From Geothrix sp. 21YS21S-2 (GTDB taxonomy: Bacteria; Acidobacteriota; Holophagae; Holophagales; Holophagaceae): DNA of 64,000 nt. Below are positions 57,989-64,000 of the stretch, in pieces. Location: the NCBI RefSeq assembly GCF_030846775.1, contig NZ_CP132910.1:2328001-2392000 (forward strand). The letters are read 5' to 3'. A program made the position numbers and the translations under genes. The notes beneath the pieces were generated by a model. It was not told the origin of the DNA. It worked only from the letters and a program-made list of their open reading frames with translations, and did not search any database. The number at the start of each line of letters is the position of its first letter. The first letter of the stretch is position 1.

Positions 57989-59683
57989 ATGAACTTGGGA
58001 ATCGTACGATCGTCGCTGCTGGCTCTGGCCGCGGCCCTGACCCTCTCAGCCCAGCCTGCCGGGCCGGACGCGGCCTGCTTCGCCTGCCACGGGCGCAAGC
58101 CCGCCGCCACGGCCAAGGGCAAGCAGCCTCCCTTCGTGGACAAGGCCAAGTTCGAGGCCTCCATTCACGCGGGCAACGGCTGCGTCAGCTGCCACGCGGA
58201 CCTGGACGCGGCCACCCACCCCGGGCCCAAGCTGGCCCCGGTCGACTGCGCCAGCTGCCACGAGAAGCCCTCGAAGACCTACGCCGCCAGCGCCCACGGC
58301 CGGGCCCGCAAGGCCGGCAACGCCGGCGCGGCGGGCTGCGCGGAGTGCCACGGCACCCACGAGATCGTCAAGGCCACCTCGGCCAATTCCCCGGTTCGGC
58401 GGGAGAACCTGCACATCACCTGCGGCCAGTGCCATCCGGACGTGGTGGCCGAGGTCGACGCCTCGGTGCACGGCCAGGCCACGGCCGCCGGCATCCAGGA
58501 AGCCCCGGTCTGCACGGACTGCCACTCCGACCACGCCATCGAGAGCCTGAAGTCGGCCTCGCCGATGAAGGTCTCCCAGATGGTCTGCAGCCGCTGCCAC
58601 GGCTCGTCCCGCATGAACGCCAAGTTCGACCTCCCCGACAACCGCGTCACCACCTTCTTCGAGAGCTACCACGGCATGGCCGCCAAGATGGGCTCGGCCA
58701 ACGCCGCCAACTGCGCCAGCTGCCACGGCTACCACCTGGTGCTGGCCGCCTCGGACAAGCGTTCCATGGTCAACAAGGCCAACCTCGTCCAGACCTGCCA
58801 GAAGTGCCACCCCAACGCCAACGAGAAGTTCTCGCTGGGCAAGGTGCACGTTGACAAGAAGGAGGTCTCGGACATCGGCGGCAAGGTGGACCACTGGGTG
58901 CGCTACACGTACCTCTCGCTGATCTTCGTGACCATCGGCGGCATGGCCCTCCACAACATCCTGATACTGCGCAAGAAGGCCCTGGCCGCCCTGCGGGACC
59001 CCAACCGCACCGTGGTGCGGATGAACACCCAGGCCCGCATCCAGCACGCCATGCTGGCCTCCAGCTTCATCTTCCTGGTGGTGAGCGGCTTCGCGCTCAA
59101 GTATCCCAACTCCTGGCTGGGCTGGTGCATGGGCTCGAGCGAGGTGGTGCGCCGCACCGGCCACCGCATTGCCGCCGTCGTCATGATCGTGGGCGCCATC
59201 GTCCACCTCTTCTACGCCATCTTCACCAGGGACGGCCGGAAGTTCGTCAAGGACATGCTGCCCGAAACCAAGGACCTCTTCGACGTGCTGACGCACCTGA
59301 AGTACCTGGTGGTCCCGGGCGCCGCCAAGCCCCAGTTCAAGCGCTTCGGGTACGCCGAGAAGGCGGAATACTGGGCCGTGGTGTGGGGCACCTTCCTCAT
59401 GGGCACCACCGGCGGCCTCATCTGGTTCAAGATCTACTTCACCCGCTGGATGCCCCGCTGGATCGTGGACGTCTCCATCACCGTCCACTACTACGAAGCC
59501 ATCCTGGCCACCCTGGCCATCATCGTGTGGCACTTCTACTTCGTCATCTTCGACCCGGAGGTCTACCCCATCAACTGGGCCTTCCTGGACGGCAAGGTGA
59601 CCCCCCACCACCACCACGAGGAGCACCCCCTGGAGCACGTGGGCGACGAGCCGAGTCCGGATCCGGACGAACCCGCCGAATAG
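57989..59683 (+). CDS. Nine-haem cytochrome c fused to a dihaem cytochrome b membrane domain (CbcL-like)
   Basis: A 564-aa protein with an N-terminal signal peptide (RSSLLALAAALTLSAQ). The periplasmic domain (about 28-285) holds nine CXXCH haem sites: CFACH, CVSCH, CASCH, CAECH, CGQCH, CTDCH, CSRCH, CASCH and CQKCH. Four or five membrane helices follow, with paired His in QHAMLASSF, GHRIAAVVMIVGAIVHLFY and ITVHYYEAILATLAIIVWHFYF, as in b-type dihaem domains. The tail is His/acid-rich (TPHHHHEEHPLEHV). This layout equals the Geobacter CbcL quinol oxidase used for low-potential extracellular Fe(III) respiration. ATG 57989 (a TTG lies one codon before). A strong terminator follows, so it is a single-gene unit. 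Confidence 0.88.
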   Translation: MNLGIVRSSLLALAAALTLSAQPAGPDAACFACHGRKPAATAKGKQPPFVDKAKFEASIHAGNGCVSCHADLDAATHPGPKLAPVDCASCHEKPSKTYAASAHGRARKAGNAGAAGCAECHGTHEIVKATSANSPVRRENLHITCGQCHPDVVAEVDASVHGQATAAGIQEAPVCTDCHSDHAIESLKSASPMKVSQMVCSRCHGSSRMNAKFDLPDNRVTTFFESYHGMAAKMGSANAANCASCHGYHLVLAASDKRSMVNKANLVQTCQKCHPNANEKFSLGKVHVDKKEVSDIGGKVDHWVRYTYLSLIFVTIGGMALHNILILRKKALAALRDPNRTVVRMNTQARIQHAMLASSFIFLVVSGFALKYPNSWLGWCMGSSEVVRRTGHRIAAVVMIVGAIVHLFYAIFTRDGRKFVKDMLPETKDLFDVLTHLKYLVVPGAAKPQFKRFGYAEKAEYWAVVWGTFLMGTTGGLIWFKIYFTRWMPRWIVDVSITVHYYEAILATLAIIVWHFYFVIFDPEVYPINWAFLDGKVTPHHHHEEHPLEHVGDEPSPDPDEPAE

Positions 59684-59710
59684 TCCCCGGCGGACCTGAC
59701 CTCCTTCAAG

Positions 59711-59738
59711 CGGGCGACCACAGGGTCGCCCGTTTTTT
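59711..59738 (+). terminator. Terminator of the CbcL-like gene
   Basis: A 9-bp perfect stem (CGGGCGACC / GGTCGCCCG) with a short loop, then six T. It begins 27 bp after the cytochrome stop. Confidence 0.93.
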
Positions 59739-59887
59739 AGTCCGGAGCCTCCGAGCCAGCGGAAACCGCTCGTCTTTTTCTTGCAGGAGCTTATCTTGGT
59801 GGCACCCAAGAGCCGGAGGAGGAAACGGGCATGTGGCGGGGGGTCCCGGTGGAATTCATATTTATTATTAATTCAAATTCGGCATAA

Positions 59888-61324
59888 ATGCCTACTCCCG
59901 TGGACCGCGCCGTCCGCATCCTGCACCTGGAGGCATGCCCCGGGGACGTGGAGCAGGTCAAGGACCTGCTGGACCGGGAGGGTCTCCTGGCCGACCTGAC
60001 CTGGGTGAACGACCGCGACGGCTTCCTCTCGGCCCTGGCGGACGGCCGGAGCTTCGACCTCGTCCTGGCGGACTGCGCCCTGCCCGGCATCGGCGGGGAG
60101 GAGGCCCTGGAGATCGCCCGGAACCGGGCCCCGGACCTGCCGTTCCTCTTCCTTTCCCGGAGCCTCGGCGAGGAGCGGGCCGCGGCGTGCCTGCGACGGG
60201 GCGCAGCGGACTGCGTGCCCAAGGACGACCCGGCCCGGCTCGCCCCGGCGGTTCGCCGGGCCCTGGCCGGGGGCCGGGCCCCCGCGGCGGCCGGCCCACG
60301 GGGCTTCACGGAGGCCGCCCTGGCCGCGCGGGTGGTGCCGTGGATCCTCACGGGGGACCGCCTGGCCATCCCCGAAGCGGCGGAGGCGATCCTCGGCCTT
60401 TCTCCCCTGCCCGGGGACCTGGAGGGCCTCGTGGCCATCCTCCACCCCGAGGACGCCGACCTTTTCCTGGAGGCCCTGGAGCGGAGCCGCAACGTGAGCT
60501 TCCGCGCCCGCATCCGCCGTTCCGGCGGCGATTGGGGATGGACGCGCTGGAACGTGGACCGGGGCCCCGAGGGCTACCGGGGGGTCATCATGGACATCAC
60601 CGAGGAGGCCTGGCGGGACGGGCGGATGCACCAGCGCCGGCGCATGGACGGCGCGCGCGAGCTGGCCAGGCGCCTCGCAGCCAGGCTCCAGGGGCCCCTG
60701 GGGGGCTGCGTGGACGAGCTGCGCACCCTGGCGGCGCTCCCGGGCCAGGAGCGGCGCCTGCGGGAAGCCCTCCTGTCCCTGGACGAGGCCGGGCGCCTCC
60801 TGGCGCAGCTGCGCGCCTTCGCCCACCTGGGACGCCCGGCCCGGGTGGCCACACCGCCCAACGCCTTCGTGGTGAGCCTCCTGGCCCGGGCCCGGGAGGC
60901 CGCCGGACCCGGCATCCGCATCGACTTCGAGCCCGGGGGGGACCTGCCCGAGGCGCCCCTGGACCCCGCCGCCCTGGAGCAGGCCCTGGGCGCCCTCCTG
61001 GCCAACGCCCGGCAGGCCCTGGGCGGCTCCGGCGCCATCCGCGTGGCCACCGGGATCCTGCCCCCCCGGCCCTACCGCCCCGGCGGAACCCCCGGCCCCA
61101 TGCGGACCCGGATCTACATCGAGGTGCGGGACGCGGGCCCCGGCATCCCGCCCGCCATCCGCGGCAAGGTCTTCGACCCCTTCTTCACCACGCGCCTGGA
61201 GCGCGGCAGCGCGGGCCTGGGCCTCGCCATGGCCTGGGAGATCCTGGAGGGCCACGGCGGCTCCGTGCAGCTGGAGAGCGCGCCCGGCAAGGGCACCGCG
61301 GTCCGGCTCATCCTTCCTGTGTAG
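59888..61324 (+). CDS. Receiver-PAS-HATPase protein lacking the phospho-acceptor histidine
   Basis: A 478-aa signalling protein. The N-terminal receiver (about 10-125) has phospho-site Asp62 in LVLADCALPG. A degenerate PAS region spans about 145-240. A helical region stands where HisKA is expected, then comes a HATPase domain with N-box LLANARQAL, G1 VRDAGPGIP and G2 FFTTRLERGSAGLGLAMAW. In the H-box the usual AHDFNN pattern is replaced by LAARLQGP: Ala265 stands at the His place and no other His lies within about 15 residues. So autophosphorylation by the normal route is unlikely, although ATP binding looks intact. An AT-rich leader (59850-59887) may hold its promoter. The end overlaps convergent ybaK by 17 bp. 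Confidence 0.82.
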   Translation: MPTPVDRAVRILHLEACPGDVEQVKDLLDREGLLADLTWVNDRDGFLSALADGRSFDLVLADCALPGIGGEEALEIARNRAPDLPFLFLSRSLGEERAAACLRRGAADCVPKDDPARLAPAVRRALAGGRAPAAAGPRGFTEAALAARVVPWILTGDRLAIPEAAEAILGLSPLPGDLEGLVAILHPEDADLFLEALERSRNVSFRARIRRSGGDWGWTRWNVDRGPEGYRGVIMDITEEAWRDGRMHQRRRMDGARELARRLAARLQGPLGGCVDELRTLAALPGQERRLREALLSLDEAGRLLAQLRAFAHLGRPARVATPPNAFVVSLLARAREAAGPGIRIDFEPGGDLPEAPLDPAALEQALGALLANARQALGGSGAIRVATGILPPRPYRPGGTPGPMRTRIYIEVRDAGPGIPPAIRGKVFDPFFTTRLERGSAGLGLAMAWEILEGHGGSVQLESAPGKGTAVRLILPV

Positions 61325-61790
61325 CGTCCACCGCCACGGTGCGCACGGCACGGGCCAGGTCCGCCGGGGCCACGCCCACCAGGAAGCCGCGGCTGCCGCC
61401 GTTGAGGTAGGCCCGCTCCAGGGCGAGGATGCTCCGCTCCACGTAGACGGGCATCGGCTTGCGGGTGCCCAGGGGGCTGGTGCCGCCCACCAGGTAGCCG
61501 GAGTGCCGGTTGGCCACCTCGGGCTTGCAGATGTGCACGGTCTTGCACCCGATCTGCCGGGCCAGGGCCTTGGTGCTCACCTCCCGGTCCCCGTGCATGA
61601 GGACGATTAGCGGGCGGGCGGCCTCGTCCTCCATGATGAGGGTCTTCACCACGGCGTGCTCGTCCACGCCCAGCGACTGGGCGGCCACGAGGGTTCCGCC
61701 GTGGTCCTGGTAGGTGTACAAATGCTCCGTATAGGGAATCTTGAGTTCCCTGAGGAGACGGGTGGCCGGGGTCGAGGGCGCCTTGGACAT
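61308..61790 (-). CDS. YbaK/EbsC-type aminoacyl-tRNA deacylase
   Basis: A 160-aa protein of the YbaK/ProX editing family. It has the family patterns LIVLMHGDREVSTKALARQIGCK, VANRHSGYLVGGTSPLGTRKPMPVYVE and LNGGSRGFLVGVAPADLAR. Such enzymes hydrolyse mischarged Cys-tRNA(Pro) or related aminoacyl-tRNAs. The start at ATG 61790 (MSKAPSTPATRLL) is preferred to ATG 61808. It is divergent from the lysine riboswitch-lysC unit. Confidence 0.92.
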   Translation of the reverse strand: MSKAPSTPATRLLRELKIPYTEHLYTYQDHGGTLVAAQSLGVDEHAVVKTLIMEDEAARPLIVLMHGDREVSTKALARQIGCKTVHICKPEVANRHSGYLVGGTSPLGTRKPMPVYVERSILALERAYLNGGSRGFLVGVAPADLARAVRTVAVDATQEG

Positions 61791-61837
61791 GCCCCAAGTA
61801 TGTTGCACTCGGGGCGGGAATGTGCCACGGTTGAAAA

Positions 61838-61985
61838 ACCGATGGAGGAGCGATTCCCATCAGTAGGCCGAGGGAGGGTTGATGGACCCGCTGATCTCTG
61901 CTGAAAGGGGAGGATCGCCGAAAGGGTTGCGAATCATCGACGCACTCCTTGGACGTCAGGGCTAAAACCCGGCGGCTGTCGCGGC
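61838..61985 (+). promoter_or_regulatory. Lysine riboswitch (L-box) upstream of lysC-dapB
   Basis: The leader contains the conserved lysine-aptamer strings in order: GGAGGAGCGAT near 61845 and CAGTAGGCCGAGGGAGG at 61861, then CTGAAAGGGGAGGATCGCCG at 61901-61920 and GGGCTAAAACCCGGCGGCTG about 61960-61978. These align with the E. coli lysC aptamer (CTGAGGGGGTGCATCGCCGA; GGGGGCTGAATCCCCTGGGT). Downstream lie a GCGGCG/CGCCGC hairpin (61981-61996) and a CCGG...CCGG stem (about 62023-62041) that may be the expression platform; no T tract, so translational control or Rho is likelier than intrinsic termination. Lysine would shut down the aspartate pathway genes that follow. Confidence 0.85.
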
Positions 61986-62127
61986 GCCAAATCGCCGCGG
62001 AGTGCCTTAGGACGACAAGCCGGTCCCCTGGGGCCGGGGAGGGGTCAAGGGTCTTCATCCGTTTCCCGATGGAGGCCCTCGTGACGAACCTGCCCAACCC
62101 AGTTCCAGCATCCCCCGGGGGTGCGCG

Positions 62128-63471
62128 ATGATCGTCATGAAATTCGGCGGGTCCTCGGTGGCCGACGCCCCCTGCATGCGGGAGGTCGCGGCCCTGGCCG
62201 CGGCGGCCCACCCCCGTTCCCCCCTGGTGGTCCTCTCGGCCACGGCCAGGACCACCGACCAGCTCTTCGAGGCGGCCACGAAGGCCGAGGGCGGGGACCT
62301 GCCCGCGGCCCTGGCCCTCCACGCCGCGCTCATCGGGCGCCACCGGGGCCTGGCGGAGGAACTCATGCCCGCGGGGCTCCCCGCGGACCTGGACGGGGCC
62401 CTGGCGGACCTGGCCGCCGAACTGGACCTCCTCCTGCGGGGGGTGGCCCTCCTCAAGGAGCTCTCCCCCCGGAGCATGGACGCCATCGCAAGCATCGGAG
62501 AGCGGCTCTCCACCCGCATCCTGGCCGCCTTCATGGGCGCGGCGTGGGTGGACGCCAGGACCATCGTGCGCACCGACGCCGCCTTCGGCTCGGCCCGTCC
62601 CCTCGTTCCCGAGCTGGAGTCCCTGGCGGCCGCCATCCTCTCGCCCCTGCTGGGCCCCGGCCGGGCCGTGGTGACCCAGGGCTACATCGGCGCCACCGCC
62701 CAGGGCCTCACCACCACCCTGGGCCGCGGCGGCTCCGACTTCAGCGCCGCCCTCTTCGGCGCGGCCCTGGGGGCCGAGGACATCCAGATCTGGACGGACG
62801 TGGAGGGCGTGCTCACCAGCGATCCCCGGGTGGTGCCCGACGCCCAGCCCATCCCCGAGCTGAGCTTCGCCGAGGCCGGGGAGCTGGCCGCCTTCGGCGC
62901 CAAGGTGCTCCACCCCGCCACCATCCAGCCCGCGGTGGACAAGGGCATCCCCGTCACCGTGCGCCACACCCGCCGGCCCCAGGGCCGCTTCACCACCATC
63001 ACGGCCGAGGTGCGCACGGGCCGGCCCGTGACGGCCCTGGCCCACCGGGGCCCGGTGACGGTCCTCACGGTGGCCTCGGCCCGCATGCTGAACCAGAGCG
63101 GGTTCCTGGCGCGGCTCTTCGACGTCTTCGCCCGGCACAAGGTGAGCGTGGACCTCATCGCCACCGCCGAGGTGAGCGTCAGCCTCACGGTGGAGGCCGA
63201 CGCGCCCCTGGAGGAGCTGATCGCGGACCTGTCGGCCTTCGCCACGGTGGGCGTGGCCACGGGCCGTGCCATCGTGGCCATCGTGGGCGAGCGGCTCAAG
63301 CACACGCCGGGCATCACGGGCCAGGCCTTCGGCGCCATGAGCGACATCAACGTGGAGATGATCAGCATGGGGGCCAACGAGATCAACCTGAGCATGGTCG
63401 TGACGGCCGCCGAGGCGAAGGACGCCGTGCGCCGGCTCCACGCCGCCCTCATCGGGGGAGGCGCGGCATGA
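62128..63471 (+). CDS. lysC: Aspartate kinase (monofunctional)
   Basis: A 447-aa aspartokinase, the first step to lysine, threonine and methionine. It starts MIVMKFGGSSVADA (the KFGGSSV signature), has VTQGYIGA, GRGGSDFSAALFGAALGAEDIQIWTDVEGVLTSDP and a pair of ACT domains at the C terminus (VASARMLNQSGFLARLFDVFARHKVSVDLIATAEVSVSL; VGERLKHTPGITGQAFGAMSDINVEMISMGA), consistent with lysine feedback. Its stop overlaps the dapB start by 4 nt (ATGA). A lysine riboswitch lies in its leader. Confidence 0.96.
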   Translation: MIVMKFGGSSVADAPCMREVAALAAAAHPRSPLVVLSATARTTDQLFEAATKAEGGDLPAALALHAALIGRHRGLAEELMPAGLPADLDGALADLAAELDLLLRGVALLKELSPRSMDAIASIGERLSTRILAAFMGAAWVDARTIVRTDAAFGSARPLVPELESLAAAILSPLLGPGRAVVTQGYIGATAQGLTTTLGRGGSDFSAALFGAALGAEDIQIWTDVEGVLTSDPRVVPDAQPIPELSFAEAGELAAFGAKVLHPATIQPAVDKGIPVTVRHTRRPQGRFTTITAEVRTGRPVTALAHRGPVTVLTVASARMLNQSGFLARLFDVFARHKVSVDLIATAEVSVSLTVEADAPLEELIADLSAFATVGVATGRAIVAIVGERLKHTPGITGQAFGAMSDINVEMISMGANEINLSMVVTAAEAKDAVRRLHAALIGGGAA

Positions 63472-64000
63472 GGATCGGGATCTTCGGGAAGGGCCGGCTG
63501 GGTTCGGCCATCGCGCTCGAGGCCCGGGCGGCCCCCGATGTGGAGCTGGCCTGGACGCTGGATTCGGAAGGGGTGCCCACCCCCGTGGACCTGGCCATCG
63601 ACGCCAGCGTGGCGGGCGCCGTGGACGGCCACCTGGCCTGGGCCCTGGAGACCGGCGCGGACCTGGTGATCGGCGCCACGGGGTGGGGGCTGCCCGGCCT
63701 CGAGGCGCGCATCGGCGGGCGCATCGGCGTGCTCGCCGCGCCCAACTTCAGCCTGGCTGTCTCGCTCATGGCGCGGCTCTCCACGGTGCTGGGACGCTTC
63801 GCGGCCCTGGACGGGGACCTGGACCCCTACCTCCTCGAGCACCACCACCGCCTCAAGGCCGACGCCCCCAGCGGCACCGCCCGCAGGCTGGCGGAGGCCG
63901 TCCTGGCCGGGTTCCCCGGCAAGACCGGCTGGACCCTGGGCGCGCCCGCGTCCGATCAGCTCGGCATCTCCGTCATCCGCGCCGGGTCCGAGTTCGGCAC
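63468..64000 (+). CDS. dapB: 4-hydroxy-tetrahydrodipicolinate reductase (3' end outside window)
   Basis: The first 177 residues of DapB. The Rossmann start is IGIFGKGRLGSAI, the loop VIGATGWG follows, and the signature LEHHHRLKADAPSGTARRL carries the catalytic His and Lys. The gene continues past the window end. Its ATG overlaps the lysC stop (ATGA), so the two are coupled and under the same lysine riboswitch. N-terminal spacing is short, as in some short DapB forms. Confidence 0.93.
   Translation, partial: MRIGIFGKGRLGSAIALEARAAPDVELAWTLDSEGVPTPVDLAIDASVAGAVDGHLAWALETGADLVIGATGWGLPGLEARIGGRIGVLAAPNFSLAVSLMARLSTVLGRFAALDGDLDPYLLEHHHRLKADAPSGTARRLAEAVLAGFPGKTGWTLGAPASDQLGISVIRAGSEFG

Overview
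The window is GC-rich (roughly 70 percent) chromosomal DNA of a Gram-negative bacterium with an outer membrane: it carries an RND tripartite pump, an Lgt, a lipid A-type acyltransferase, DUF3187 and NodT-type outer membrane proteins, and many lipoproteins. A nine-haem inner-membrane cytochrome of the CbcL type, a tungsten-type aldehyde:ferredoxin oxidoreductase and fibronectin-III-rich secreted proteins fit an Acidobacteriota of class Holophagae (Geothrix/Holophaga/Mesoterricola-like). That placement is inference from gene content; no rRNA or other strong taxonomic marker is present.

Layout. 1-5641 (+): glucan-utilisation genes (partial six-hairpin glycosidase-like protein, GH94 phosphorylase with SOGP/NdvB-like architecture, GH1 beta-glucosidase). 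5626-10103 (-): a complete branched-chain amino acid ABC transporter livKHMGF, start/stop-coupled. 10219-14203 (-): luciferase-like oxidoreductase, then a stress-type cassette (small DUF5670-like membrane peptide, divergent FtsH-like AAA protease, YXWXXG-type exported protein, CsbD). 14386-16532 (-): aldehyde:ferredoxin oxidoreductase coupled to a MoaD/ThiS protein. 16587-18985: aldo/keto reductase and a divergent orphan DNA methyltransferase. 19048-27946 (+): two CecR-like TetR regulators, a DUF3187 outer-membrane protein and a full RND efflux operon, with four related operator-like palindromes. 27980-37669: mixed cell-envelope and signalling genes, including a hybrid histidine kinase divergent from an Lgt-like gene.

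37670-45230 is the accessory part. It opens with decayed pieces (XRE regulator, a fragment of a TOTE-type primase, an AbiEi-like antitoxin lacking both ends, a hydrolase with a displaced stop). It continues with a 5.2-kb island inserted at the 3' end of tRNA-Glu(CUC). The island is bounded by a 45-bp direct repeat (44/45 identical) and each end carries its own terminator. It has no integrase. It encodes a TOTE-type AEP primase-SF2 helicase fusion with a coupled small partner and, divergently, a 33-codon leader ORF overlapping ATGA-style with an AlbA_2/HATPase-type regulator. This is the best candidate for an under-described conflict or defence system here.

45286-64000 is core genome: metallophosphoesterase, oligoendopeptidase F, DnaE, Lon, ClpX, GreA, a lipid A-type acyltransferase, the CbcL-like cytochrome, a receiver-kinase whose phospho-acceptor histidine is missing, a YbaK deacylase, and a lysine riboswitch followed by lysC-dapB (dapB runs off the end). 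A 39-bp perfect inverted repeat lies between clpX and lon.

Several small genes were read directly from the sequence: csbD, the 49-aa membrane protein and the 33-aa leader ORF. All family assignments come from motif reading; no database search was run.
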